Part shown: piece by piece, positions 35,499 to 47,689 of the stretch
How the letters are laid out: every line of letters begins with the position of its first letter
Numbering within the stretch: the stretch's first letter is position 1
Assembly (NCBI GenBank): GCA_037954665.1
Contig: JBBMOL010000289.1
Span: 620,001-684,000 of the forward strand
Reading direction: 5' to 3'
Origin: Laguncularia racemosa
Taxonomy: Eukaryota; Streptophyta; Magnoliopsida; Myrtales; Combretaceae
DNA: 64,000 nucleotides
Notes under the pieces: generated by a model
What the model was told of the DNA's origin: nothing
The model's input: only the letters and a program-made list of their open reading frames with translations
Databases searched by the model: none
Translations under genes and position numbers: made by a program

Positions 35499-38443
35499 TC
35501 AAAAGAAATCATCATCATCTCCATAAACTATCTTGTTTAGCCTCTGATATATGCTTGCATCTGCGGTATCTGATGAACATTCTCCATCCTACATTGCGTA
35601 TAATGTCAGAAACCATGTTTTCAATCTAGTTAGAATAAAATCCATTGAATTTTCGAAATAGTCGGTACTACTTAATGCATACGTTATCATAATACTCGTC
35701 AAAACACATAAGCTTGCAAATACATACAGGAATGGAGACTTCTATGGTCTTGTCGACGAAACCTTTAACTCATTAGCTAATTGTTGAAGTGATAGAATGG
35801 ACAAGACCTAACACCATAAGCATTGCATTATTGGTCACATTCTCTAATTTTGAGGGTCAATTGAAATAAGTTTTCAGCTGAAAAATACGATTACTATTGC
35901 AAAATATCATTTCTCAATTAGTGTTGTTTAGTTTCCTCTAATAATTAAGGGCTTTAATCCCAATAAATGTTTCCTATTGTCTTGAATATTATCTTCAATA
36001 GTGCCTTGAATTTGGGGATCATAAGTGTCCCTATTAGTCCCAAAAAATTATTTTACTAGTGTGAAGTATGCTGCCTTATTAAATGAATTTGAATTGCATT
36101 TAGATGTGAATATTATTTTAGATTAGCAAAAAAAAAAATTCTAAATAAATTAATTTTAAATGTGTTTAATCAGCTTGACCTCAAATTTGTTAAATGCTTA
36201 GATAGAGCTCAATTTTTGAAATTTTGAATTAAACTCGAATTTAAATTCAGAATTATATCATTTTCATTTAACTTATTTACAGCCTAAATCTCAATTGGAC
36301 ACTAATTTTTCTCTTATTCTCCTTATATTCTACAAGTGTAGAAAGGTTGCACTAAGTGTGAATAGCAAAGACGGAGTCGAAGGGATCTATACCTAACTTC
36401 TCTCTTCTCCTTCTTCTTCTCTTCCTTTTCTTTTTCTCTTTTTTTTTTTTCTTTTTTATTTATTAACAACCATTATTTGATGATAGCGAATTTTGATTAG
36501 CTTTACAATTTAAGGTAGAAATTGAGAGATCGTGTTTTCATTACACCCTTTTGTATTGTTTAATGAGTGCTTCAATGCCTTATGAGAAACTCAAGAGGTC
36601 ATGAGTGGGATAGGTGGAAAGGAAATGTACGGATAATTATTAGTTTTCTCATTACCACCTAACACATCAAGATTCATGTTCTCCTTTAAATCTTTTCATT
36701 TTTTTTTTTATTTTCTAAACTCTAATTGCTTTCATAATGAAACAGAATAAAAAGAATAAAATATATCAAGGTCAATGGTATGAACATCGGTCAGAGCGTC
36801 TATAATAAATACAGTAGTTAGCTGGAAAAAAACAAAATGTAAAATATGTTTATTTTGTTCATTATGTGGTTTGATTTTCTACGGTTTTTAGTTAAAACAC
36901 ATATGATACTAACATGTGACTGTAGAACTTCATCGATGTAATGTGGACAGAATTGAACAACAAGAAGAACTTGAAGTTTTCTTTCGTCAATTCAGGCTGA
37001 GGTTATGGGTGTTGAAATGAAGGTTTCAAAATCCATCTTCGACTATAAGTCATAGTGTCAAATGAAGAGACATGGTGAGGATGTCTAAGATGTTACTGTA
37101 ATTGAAAAATTCTATAGCCTTTAAATTTGAGCATGTTGTCGTAGCAATGAAGGAAACCAAAAGACCAACAAATGGATCATTTATGTTCATAAGAAGGGAA
37201 TAAAAAGGTATAGACTATCTTTTTTTTTTTTTCTTCTTTTTTTATGTATATTTATATATATGTATGTATATATATACTTCAAATTTAAAATTACTAAATG
37301 ACATACTTAAGTATATTTTTACTTATCAAATTTCACAACTAAAATTTAAATTTTATAAATTTCATGTTTAATTAAATTTTTACTTATTAAATTTATCATA
37401 ATAAGTTAGAAATAAGATAAAAAAAAAACTTATAAATAAAAGTGAGATTGAATATGATATTTAATAATTTCGTAAATTTAAAAACATCCAAAACTTAGTT
37501 TTAACGTTTTCCAAAAATATATATATATATATATAATATTAAAATGATAGAGCAAGTTCTCCAAACAAAGTTCTTTTTTGGAAAAAGTAATGCAATGTCA
37601 GTCAAAGAGGAGGTGAACGTGGTTACAGCTATTTTTGTGAATGGTGTCAATGAAGACGGTAAAAAAGAGACAGTAACTCATGATCTTACAAATACCAAGA
37701 ACTAAAGAATGCCCAGAAGAAGTGGAAGGAATCTGAAAAAAAAATAAATGATAGAAGGTATAGCAACTCAAATCAAACTAAATGCTATAATTATAATGAC
37801 ATTTTGAGTTTATGTCATCTTCTCTTAAAAAGAAGTTATATAAATCCGTACTGAAAATTTCACTCACCGGGTAAAAGACCAATAAGCCAAATACTCTAGC
37901 TTGGGCATCAGACTAGTTTTGGGAAATAATAGAATGTTCTCCTTAGACTTTAACACAGATGTCTATGCTTCTAGTGGTAAAATCTAATAAAATTTAGTAA
38001 TTTCTAATAACACGAATATAGATACAACATTATTAAAAACACAATTGAAAAATAAAATAAAATACAAAGCTAATACAACACTTGATATGAAATAAAAAAT
38101 AAGAAAACGATTATAATATGATTAAACGCTATTATGAGATAAAACTAATTATTTATCTTATCTATTTAGTTTTTTGTCTTTTCAAAACTAATCTTTGACG
38201 GAAAGACCAGGGAAGATAAGTCATGAACGAGTAGATCCAAAACATCAAGGGGGGGAAAAAAAAGAAAATCAAATTACACATGATGCCCATAAATCTGGTA
38301 GTAGAGAGAGAAATTGGATTTGAATTTGTGAAGTCCATTGGCAAAGTCAAGTATATTTTTAACAAACCCCAAAGATGAATGCATTTTGCAAAGTGAAATC
38401 TTCTAATAGATATACATTAGGAAATTCAAATTTAAGAGAGGGA

Positions 38444-38505
<62 letters not shown>

Positions 38506-39838
38506 GTAACAAGAGGAGATGTGAAAAGTAAAACTAATCTTATTATATCTTTTTTAGTGTGAATTTACAAGATCACTTAGAATTTATCTTACATCATTAT
38601 TATACCCATAAAAAGTATCATTTATAAATATCGACAATCTTACAACAAAGAAGTTTTATTCATATAAATATACAAACATAACTTAATTCTCAAAAGTTGC
38701 CAAACCTCTTAAGAACAATCATTTAGAACTCTCTTTATGAGTACTTCGTTCTATGTTTACGATTTATTTTACTAAAAACGTAAATAATTTGATCCAAAAC
38801 CCATCATTTCATCTTCTAAATGTCACTTAAAACTCTCCTTTTGAGCACTTCCTTATACATCGGTGATTTATTTCACTTACTAAAAACACAAATGATTTGA
38901 TCCCAAATCCAACATTTCATTTTCTAAATGTAGCGTTGGAATTTGGCTAACTTGATGAAATATTGTTTGAAATATGCGTGTGAAGATAGAATAATGTTGG
39001 AAAATGGTGAGAGAACAATCAATCAATTGGCCTACCTTATGAGCATGGATTGTGTGGTAGACTACACCTCCTACCACCGAGAAATTGGCATTAACAATCT
39101 CGACCCCTTCTTCATTGAGGACTCGGATCATTTCATTGAACATAGATTGGTGACAACCAGAACCGGCAACAAGAGTAATCTCATAAGCCGATCCGGTCTT
39201 ATGAATTTCAATTCGAGGCGAGACCGATCCAATTCCCATAATGTCCATTCCACTACTCATTCTGCAATTGATTCTTTCAATTCCAAGCAAGTTGCGTTTC
39301 TTCTCCTTCAATCTCTCCACATTTATTTGCAACCTCTTTATGTACCTCGTAGCTTCATCTAGTTGATCCGGCATAGAAACCGTGTCCTACATTAAGTAGC
39401 GTCGAAAATGAAACCATTAAATCGTTCATATGCATCTAAGCAGTAATAAAGGAAATACGAAACAACGTTTTTCTCGAAAATAATGACATGCTGATTCGGA
39501 ACTTTATATGTTCCTCGTACATTCAATGAGTTGCATGGCTTTCAAATGCAGGAAGCAAAACAAGACATAAAATGTTTTAGAAACATAGATGTTTCAGCTT
39601 AATAAGCATATCCAACTATTCAAACTTTAATAAAACGCGACTCATCACTGAGTCTATATACTCGGAAACCTTCATATGATGAAAATGGGGTTCGTGTAGG
39701 AAATATCATTACCCGTGAGTTTTGATGTGGAACAAGTGAATAAAGCCTGGAGAAGAGAAATTTCATTTGGTTCCTCCTGTTTCTTTCCATGGTTTTGCGA
39801 TCGGTTCTAGAGGAACTAGGGTTGTTGTTGTTCTCCAT
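35499..39838 (-). CDS. bHLH162-like transcription factor, copy B (three exons)
   Basis: Exons on the minus strand: 39838-39713 (42 codons), 39386-39036 (117 codons), 35588-35499 (29 codons plus TGA), giving 188 aa. Introns are 326 and 3447 bp, phase 0, with donors CGG/GTAATG and AAG/GTAGGC and acceptors ending TGTAG. Exon 1 carries the basic region and helix 1 (SSSRTDRKTMERNRRNQMKF); exon 2 carries helix 2 (MPDQLDEATRYIKRLQINV), a basic linker and the C-terminal fold with IEIHKTGSAYEITLV; exon 3 ends YQRLNKIVYGDDDDFF. Exon lengths two and three equal those of copy A. In exon 3, copy B has SIYQ where A has RISA. It is predicted to act as a nuclear DNA-binding dimer. If intron 2 were retained the frame would run 47 residues past exon 2 with no known domain. 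Confidence 0.87.
35589..39035 (-). other. Long second intron of bHLH copy B
   Basis: The part next to exon 3 (35589-36690) is closely similar to the sequence right of copy C's exon 3 (51301-52356); further parts match copy A's intron. A (TTA)n run lies at 38445-38503 and AT runs at 37255-37275. Nothing coding is seen inside. Confidence 0.7.
38445..38503. repeat. (TTA)n microsatellite
   Basis: About 19 TTA units within intron 2 of copy B; not present at the matching site of copy A near 14390. Confidence 0.95.
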
Positions 39839-40230
39839 GGATGAGTATACGACAACCTAGGTATGAAAATGGCAATCTCAGATGATAATAAGAGAAGACA
39901 GCCCTTCGTGTCTTAAAACAAGAACCTTGGGATGAAAATAGGAATCTCAGAGATGATAATATGAGAAGACAGCCCTTCTTGTTTTAAAGAAATTTCATCT
40001 TGCGTTTAATTGGAAATTCTTTTCCAGAAAAAAAGGATGATAAGCCAACAAAAGCAAAAGCCATGCCATTTGATGCTGTTAGGATAAAGTTGGTCTCGGC
40101 TCTCATTTGTGGAAAAATCCGGGTAAGTGATTTGTTCCTGTCCTGCACCCCTCTTCTGGGTGGGGGCGATGTTGTGGGTGCTCTTTGACCATTATATTAT
40201 GCTCAACAATTATGTCGTTTTGTCCAACAT
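39839..40230 (-). promoter_or_regulatory. Upstream region and 5' leader of bHLH copy B
   Basis: A roughly 69-bp piece is duplicated in tandem here (39856 and 39925 both start CCT(A/T)GG(T/G)ATGAAAAT and run through GAGAAGACAGCCCTTC). Copy A has it once (about 15748-15800). Upstream, GGGTGGGGGCG and CTCTTTGACCATTA are shared with copy A. Confidence 0.55.
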
Positions 40231-41536
40231 AGGCAATTATTGAATACAAAATTTTAAACTGTAGCAAAAACGGCTTGACCCACTATTAAAAATCATGTTA
40301 ACGGATAGTGTTTTGTATCTCGATTTAAAAGGATAACTGTGTTTATATCCCTTAATTAACATTTGACCTCTAAAATATGGTATAAATATGGAAGACTTAA
40401 ATAATCAAATGATATAAATACAAATAATTTAAATAATCTATTTAAAATATGATGAAATTAATCATATTTTGATGAAAACTTAGAAATTTTAAGTGACCTA
40501 CCTAAAATATTTTTTTTTTCTCCATTCCATGCAAACTTTATACTGTCTTTAAATTATTCCATGAAAAGATTTCTATATTCGATTCCTAGACCCCATTTAT
40601 CAAAAACATTCTTCAATCTAAATCATCCTTTTATCCCCCCTCACTGGCCTTAACAATATGCCTAACCTTTTAATCTGATAATACTTAAATGTTACATAAT
40701 CTTGATAGTTTTAATTTATTTAACTCTGTTGGGTACATATAAATTGGGTGTATAATCGGCTAATACTGTATTAGGAAAAAAAAAAAAAAAACTACTATCC
40801 ATGTCTAGATTATAAAACGTTAATAATCCCGATATCATTTAAAATTATAAACAAAGTGTCGAAAATTTTCTTTATACAAAACTTTCTTGTACACAAGCAT
40901 TATTTTGTTGTACATGGTTATAAGGTTGTTTAATTTATATCGTTACGCATGAAATATATCCGATCATGGTTATTTTATATTATATCATTCTTACTAAATC
41001 TTTTTTCTATTTTTGGACCTACAAAAGAATTTCACATTGGACAGGAATAACTCAAATCACACACAGTCGCTCTTACATGTGATTCTCAACTTAATGTGAA
41101 CTGTCCGTGGAATTGGATGTGAACACGTATTATATTTCTGCAAGGATAAAGCAGACAAAGGAATCTTATCTCGTACAAAGTTTGCACTAATTTCCAATTT
41201 GTGAACTCATAGTCATAGTGTAGTTTCGACCTCCAAACATAAAAAATTCTCTCGAATTATGGTATATTACGAAGACAGTGTGACATAGCCTTGATGACGT
41301 AATAATACTATGCATTGCTTCCTTTTGCAGCTAGGAGACAGGTGTGAAATGGGACTGCATTTCACTATTGTTTGGCTTCTCTTAGTGCAAATGGCACCAG
41401 AAAAAGTAAAGCTAAAGGTGGAGAAGTCAGATTGAACCCTAGGCCTCAAACACGATACATATTCCAAACACTTCGAATTTTAAAATAATGGAAAACTATG
41501 ATGATATAACACGCATAGACACACACACATATATAG
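40231..41536. other. Outer flank of duplicated segment B
   Basis: No gene. About 40620-41350 matches 27450-27653 plus 32640-33160 near copy A, that is, copy A's flank with the copia insertion removed. The frame at 41267-41467 has no recognised domain. Confidence 0.6.
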
Positions 41537-41542
41537 ATATAA

Positions 41543-41810
41543 TGATAAACATCAACACCTAACAGATACAACAGATTAACAACACACAACAGCGGCAGCA
41601 ATAGATTTGGATCAACTCAAATCAGCAACAGCAATCCCGATCAACAACAGAAACAACAGCATGATTCGGATCAACTCAAATCAACAACATGATTAACACA
41701 ATAGATTTGTAACTCAATGAAATCAACATGTATATATATGTACAACATAACAAATAATAAAGTGTAGAATTCAGATTCTTCCATTGTAATTAATATTGCA
41801 TCTTTCTACA
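41543..41810 (+). repeat. 5' LTR of the plus-strand copia element
   Basis: It is rich in CAACA and GATCAACTCAAATCA repeats, ends next to the PBS, and has the same length as the 3' LTR. Confidence 0.93.
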
Positions 41811-41822
41811 TGGTATCAGAGC
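41811..41822 (+). promoter_or_regulatory. Primer binding site of the plus-strand copia element
   Basis: TGGTATCAGAGC is the exact plant initiator-Met tRNA PBS, directly adjoining the LTR. Confidence 0.92.
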
Positions 41823-41914
41823 CTCTCCACAACACCAAAGACTAAACCAAATCCTCATCAACCAATCTCACGAACCATAACTCTGGAAGACACCTCAACC
41901 ATCATCCAAAATAA

Positions 41915-42610
41915 CATGGAACCAACCCAATCCCTCATCATGATCACAATCCACAACTCCATCAAACTCAACAACTCCAACTATCTATCTTGGAAAACCT
42001 AAATCGAAGCCATACTCATAGGATACGATCTGTCCAAATTCATCGATGGCTCCCATCCACCACCATCAGCCACTGTCATAACAGACAACACATCACATCG
42101 AACCCAGCTTATCTCACCTGGCGATGCCAAGACAAGTTGCTATTCGGAGCACTTGTTGGCACCCTCTCCTCCAACATTGTCCCTCTAATCACTCAAGCTG
42201 ACACCTCTCTCTGGGCATGGCAAATCCTTGCAAACACATATGCCAAACTCACCCATGGACACATTAAACAACTAAAAGACAACCTGAAACATATCAACAA
42301 AGGATCCAATTTGATTACTGATTACATGCAATCCATTAAAATCGTGCGGACGAACTCGCAGCACTTGGAAAACCCCTGGATCATGATGACCTCATCGAAA
42401 AAATTCTTGATGGATTAGATGAATCATATCAATCTGTCATTGATGCTGTTAACAGCCAAGACACCCCCATCTCCTTCGAAGAACTACATGAGAAACTCCT
42501 CAACAAAGAGCTCTCCCTTCATTCCACTTCCCTCGCAACCCCAGCCCTTCTTGCCTTGGCTCACACCTCCCAAGCCTGCTCCAACCGCTGGCCCTATCAC
42601 TAGCGTCTGA
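41915..42610 (+). pseudogene. Copia gag remnant (plus-strand element)
   Basis: It starts MEPTQSLIMITIHNSIKLNN with SNYLSWKT, a copia gag start, then a stop and frame changes. NPAYLTWRCQDKLLFGALVG at about 42099-42158, SLWAWQILANTYAKLTHGHI and DYMQSIKIVRT follow, matching the conserved gag helices. No intact zinc knuckle was found. Confidence 0.85.
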
Positions 42611-42869
42611 ATCGGTCGTTCCCCACCGCCCCTCTCTCAGCGTCTCCACCCACAATCCCTCCCCAATCATTTCCCCACACCACATCTCGCTCCCTTCGGC
42701 CTTTCCTTGTCCATTGTCAATGGTGTCGTCAATAAGGGCATGTAGTTGCACATTTTCCATTATTTCGTCAACAACACCCCCATGCACGACCCCCTGCTCC
42801 ATTCACCCTGTCCACACAGCAGTATCCACCACAGCAGACGCAGGCTAACACAACAGTATCCACCACAGC

Positions 42870-43030
42870 TCCTCCCTCCTGGTTGCTGGACAGTGGTGCC
42901 ACTCACCATGTCACCACCGATCTCAACAATCTAGCTCTCCACAATCCCTACGACGGCATAGATGAAATCTTCATGGCGATGGCTCCGGGCTCCCCATCAC
43001 TCATACCGGTTCCATCTCTCTACCTACCTC
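42870..43030 (+). pseudogene. Copia protease remnant (plus-strand element)
   Basis: WLLDSGATHHVTTDLNNL at about 42880-42933 holds the intact aspartic-protease DSGA active site. The frame breaks shortly after. Confidence 0.85.
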
Positions 43031-43073
43031 ATCTCACTCCTTTACCTTAAATAATGTTCTATGTGTTCCATCC

Positions 43074-44110
43074 ATGCATCGCAACCTTATCTCTATCTCT
43101 CAATTTTGCAAATCCAATCATACCTCTATTGAATTCTTACCCTCTTCGTTTTATGTTAAAGATCTCCGAACAGGCACATTCTCCTCCAAGGACGCACTAA
43201 GGATGGCATCTATATCTAGCCCCCCACAACTCCACCACTACTTGCTTCTCCAACACTGCACCTCTCTTCCAACTTGGCACCACCGTCTCGGCTATCCTTC
43301 TCTGCCCGTCCTCAAGCAACTCCTTCACTCTAGCAACTTAGCATCACCCAACTTAGCGCACTCTCAATTTACTTGTACTTCTTGCCATTGTAATAAAAGC
43401 CATAAATTATCTTTTGTTGCCTCTACTTTAACCTCTTCCTCTCTTCTTGAAGTTATATTCACAGATGTATGGACATCGTTGTCTATTAACAACTACAAAT
43501 ACTATGTAATCTTTGTTGATCACTACACGAAATACGTCTGGCTCTTTCCCCTTAAGCGCAAATCAGACGTCCTCCATGTCTTCATATGGTTCAAGACACT
43601 GGTTGAAAATCGTTTCACCCGCACCATTAAGACACTTTACTCGGACAATGGGGAGAATTCCAGGCTCTCTTGCCTTATCTGGCCACTTACGGCATTACTC
43701 ACCTCACCACCCCTCCTCATACACCCAAACATAATGGCTACTCCGAACGTCGTCACCGTTACATTGTAGAAACAGGCCTTACACTCCTCTCACATGCCTC
43801 CATGCCACTAACCTACTGGATATATGCATTCCTCACTACTGTCTACCTCATCAATCGTCTTCCCACTCCAACACTTCACAACCTATCTCCGGCCTTCCAA
43901 CTCTTTGCAACCACACTCAACTATACCAAGCTTCGTAGTTTCGGTTATTTGTGCTATCCCTGGCTACACCCATACACTAAACACAAACTTGAACCTTGTT
44001 TCGTTGCCATGTGTGTTCATCGGCTACTCCTTCACCCAAAGTGCATACCTCTGTCTTCACACACCCTCTGGTCGCATCTATGTCTCTCGCCATGTCCGCT
44101 TTGTTGAATC
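43074..44110 (+). pseudogene. Copia integrase remnant (plus-strand element)
   Basis: The zinc-binding start reads WHHRLGYPSLPVLKQLL with C-T-S-C later; the His of the usual GHPS is Tyr. The core keeps VIFTDVW (first Asp) and TLYSDNG (second Asp), loses frame near 43660, and continues in another frame with HTPKHNGYSERRHRYIVETG (catalytic Glu in SERRHR). Confidence 0.9.
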
Positions 44111-44379
44111 TGTCTTTCCCTTTCGCCAATCCCCAACCGTCACCACCGACCCTTTGACGCCTACGGACTGGTGCTCCCTCCACCTCCCCATTATTCCGCC
44201 ATCTCCCCCTCACTCTCCATCCCCACCCTCTGCTGTTCTCCTCACTCCCGACCCCAATACGTTCGTTGTCATTCCCCCACAACCTGATCCTCCTCGTACC
44301 ATTATCACCCGGTCTAAACACAACATCCACAAACCAATTCAAAAACTCAATCTTCTTGCCACTACTCCACCTCCTCATC

Positions 44380-45170
44380 CAATACCTGAACCCCGAACCA
44401 TTACTCAGGCTCTTAAAGACTCCAATTGGAGGGATGCCATGTCTGATGAATTCAATGCCCTCATTCACAATGGAACGTGGGAACTCACAGCCCCACAACC
44501 TCATCACAATATCATTAGTTGCAAGTGGATTTTTCGCACTAAATTTCTTCCTAATGGCTCTCTTGACAAGTACAAAGCACGCTTGGTTTCCAAAGGGTTC
44601 CACCAACGCCCTGGAGTGGACTATACTAAAACCTTTAGTCAGTAATCAAGCCGTTACCGTCCGACTCATTCTCAGCTTGGTAGTGAGCCATGGTTGGCTG
44701 CTCCATCAGCTCGACGTCAACAATGTCTTTCTCTAAGTTACTCTTAAAGACGAAGTTTATATGGCTTACCCCCCTAGATTCATTGATCCTGATCGTCCTC
44801 ATCACGTGTGTAAACTTCGTAAAGCAATCTATGGTCTTAAACAAGCTCCCCGCGCCTAGTATCATGAACTTTGTCAACACTTGCTTCAATCTGGTTTTCG
44901 CAACTCCCTAGCAGATTCCTCTTGTTCATCCTCAAGTCTCACACTACTATTATCTTTCTTCTTGTTTATGTTGATGATATCATCATTACAAGTACCATCA
45001 AATCAGCTGTCACCGAATGCATTCAATCACTTGCCACTCAATTCTCCATCAAAGACATAGGTTTCCTCCACTACTTTCTTGGCGTTGAAGTCTTACCGAG
45101 TACCACTGGCCTGTTTCTCAATCAACGGAAATATATTGAAGATCTTCTTCATCGGAAAATATGATAGATG
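44380..45170 (+). pseudogene. Copia reverse transcriptase remnant (plus-strand element)
   Basis: The domain reads DSNWRDAMSDEFNALIHNGT, SCKWIFRTKFLPNGSLDKYK and GVDYTKTFS before a stop at 44643. The fingers-palm part is then in other frames. LLVYVDDIIITS at about 44962-45000 has an intact YVDD box, followed by QFSIKDIGFLHYFLGVEVL. Confidence 0.9.
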
Positions 45171-45229
45171 CCAAGCCGGTCACAACACCACTTGCGTCTC
45201 ACCTCCGTTAATTCTCCGTGATGGCTTGC

Positions 45230-45920
45230 CCCTCACTGATCCTAAGGAATTTCGTCATGTGGTTAGAAGCCTCCAATATCTATCCCTCACTTGCCAAACA
45301 TCGTCTACACTGTCAACAAACGGTCCCAGCTCATGCACCAACCTACTACTACACACTGGCAAGCCGTAAAATGTCTCCTTCAGTATCTTCGTGGCACAAC
45401 AGCTCATGGCATTTCTCTTGCAAATCGTCTGCTCAGCATCTTCATGCTTTCTCTGATGCTGACTGGGTTGGCGACAAAGATGATTATACATCCACCAGTG
45501 CTTACATTGTTTACCTCAGCCACAATCCCATCTCATGGAGCTCCAAGAAACAACAGTACTGTTGCCCGTTCGTCCACTGAAGTTGAATACAGAGCGGTTG
45601 CATCTACAACAGCTGAACTAAGATGGATCTGCTCTTTACTTCAAGAACTCAGCCTATCGAATCACCAACCTCCGGTAATCTACTGTGATAATGTTGGGGC
45701 GATGAACTTATGCTCAAATCCTATCTTCCACACACGAATGAAACATGTCGCACTTGATTATCACTTCATCCGTGAACAAGTTCAACAGGGTCTTCTTCGT
45801 ATCTCTCATATCTCATCATCTGATCAACTTGCTGATGCACTCACCAAACCACTTCCTCGCTCTCAGTTTCAACACCTCATTAACAAGATTGGACTCACTG
45901 TACCACCGTCCATCTTGCGG
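45230..45920 (+). pseudogene. Copia RNase H remnant (plus-strand element)
   Basis: HAFSDADWVGDKDDYTSTSA (with both Asp), STEVEYRAVASTTAELRWIC, VIYCDNVGAMNLCSNPIFHT, HVALDYHFIREQV and SDQLADALTKPLP are all readable; two frames are needed, switching near 45560. The catalytic Asp residues appear intact. Confidence 0.9.
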
Positions 45921-45925
45921 GGGCA

Positions 45926-46193
45926 TGATAAACATCAATACCTAACAGATACAACAGATCAACAACACACAACAGCAACAGCAATAGATTCGGATCAACT
46001 CAAATCAGCAATAGCAATCTCGATCAACAACAGCAACAACAACATGATTCAGATCAACTCAAATCAACAACATGATTAACACAATAGATTTGTAACTCAA
46101 TGAAATCAACATGTATATATATGTACAATAAAACAAATAATAAGTTGTAGAATTCAGATTCTTCCATTGTAATTAATATTGCATCTTTCTACA
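45926..46193 (+). repeat. 3' LTR of the plus-strand copia element
   Basis: Same length as the 5' LTR with about 14 differences; it follows GCGGGGGCA. Confidence 0.93.
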
Positions 46194-46199
46194 ATATAA

Positions 46200-47236
46200 G
46201 TCATATGAGGTTAAAAAATATGATTTTTTAAGGCTTTATACCCATTAATAATCTAAGTTCCATGGACTAAGTGATAGAACCTAAAGAGTTAGGTCGATTA
46301 ATTTGGGATGACTAAAGAGAGATTTGATATAATAAATTTAGAGTGGAAATGATTGAACTAATTCATCCACTCTCAATTTGCTTCAAGGCGACTTATGCTG
46401 TTAGAGAGGCTTTCCATATGTCCTTACTAAAAAAAAAAAAAACTAATGGAAGGATCCATCAACAGGAAAACTCATTTTAATTATTGATCATTAGTGTAAT
46501 CCAATAGGTGTTATCAATGAGTGAAATCGATAAATACCTAAGATTTCGTCCTCATTTCACTATTGAGAAATTGAGATAAACGTCATTGTGCTTTTAGATT
46601 GGTTTTACAAGAGATCAAATAGAACTTAGAAAAAAAAAAAACTCAATGTCCTCTTCAAAAACTACAGGATTGATGCTTTATAAATCTTCAAGCTATCATG
46701 CATATGTTTGAACAATCTAAGACTGCCTTTTCCTCATTCCCTTCTCTCACTCTTAGTCATTTTCTTATGTGTCATTTGATATCACTCTTCTAAAGCCATG
46801 TGCAATACGTGTTGCACACTATATGCACATGACTATTACAATTGAATTCTCTTCCAATACACTTTGCCAACTTTATGAAGGACAAAGTGGGTTGACAACT
46901 TAACAATGACACCTATCAAGAAGGGGATAACTAACCCTAGTGACAACACCACCCAAGAGTAGGAAGTCAATCTTAAGGTTACTAAACAAACAATGTTAAT
47001 ACTCAAAGATACCAATGAAGGCAACATTGTACTTTGATCTCCTTGAGTTTTACGAGGATACATGGTTTACTGCAATGACTACACTCACACATATTGTCCA
47101 TGGTTAATACAAGGCATATAACACGGTGCAAAGGGAATCTTCTTTGCAAATGATGATGTAATTACATTTACTACCACTAACATATGCATAAGGAATCTCA
47201 ATCACAATTGCCCTTTGTATATCGATTGTAAACTAT
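46200..47236. other. Non-coding stretch right of the plus-strand copia element
   Basis: No gene is supported. The minus-strand frame at 47063-46836 has no domain that I recognise. Confidence 0.45.
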
Positions 47237-47237
47237 T

Positions 47238-47672
47238 AATGTCTACTTTTAAAGCTATAAGGATAGACATCCAACACTTGGTAAAGTAAACCATCATGGT
47301 AAACAACTTTGTTGAGTCTCCTATAGAAAGAATAGGGTGTGTTAAAATGGACTTCAATATTAGACCTACCAATAACTCTATATCATTCATGTGATTAATG
47401 TGTCCACATTCTACTACCTTCTCAACAAGAGGACATTTAGTGACAAAGGATCTTCACTCAATATTATGCCAATGTCTATTTTTAAAGTTGTATGGATAGG
47501 CATCTAATATTTGGTAAAGTAACCCATCATGGTAATAACCTTTATCGAGTCCCCTATAGAGAGAATGGGGTATGTTAAAATAGACTTCAATATTGGACCT
47601 ACCTATAGCTCCATATAGTTTCATGTGATTAATATGTCTACGTTTTACAACCTTCTCATTGAAAGGATATGG
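47238..47672 (-). repeat. Two tandem copies of a 233-bp unit
   Basis: GGATAGACATCC (47261) and GGATAGGCATCT (47494) mark equivalent points of two copies about 233 bases apart. On the minus strand the right copy stays open for 76 codons (47684-47454), with HINHMKLYGAIGRSNIEVY and YYHDGLLYQILDAYPYNF; the left copy is also open but in a different frame. I do not recognise a family; it may be a piece of an unknown transposon. Confidence 0.6.
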
Positions 47673-47689
47673 TTGTATGACCACAATAT

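Larger units (their letters stand above)
41543..46193 (+). mobile_element. Ty1/copia LTR retrotransposon, plus strand (AtRE1-like)
   Basis: Two 268-bp LTRs (41543-41810 and 45926-46193) start TGATAAAC and end TTTCTACA. PBS TGGTATCAGAGC (perfect) is at 41811-41822. GCGGGGGCA at 45917-45925 serves as the polypurine tract. ATATAA flanks both sides (41537-41542 and 46194-46199). About 14 of 268 LTR positions differ by eye (near 5%), so this is the youngest of the complete copia copies here. Gag, protease, integrase, RT and RNase H are present but frameshifted. Gag resembles that of the AtRE1 type. Confidence 0.93.

Noticed and set aside
38880..39374. Single 164-codon reading of bHLH exon 2 continuing into the intron
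   Set aside because: Copy A stops after a few codons at the same place, and a conserved 90-bp last exon with good splice sites fits the family better.
43977..44606. Minus-strand frame of 209 codons
   Set aside because: It is antisense to the copia integrase-RT region, which is clearly coding on the plus strand.
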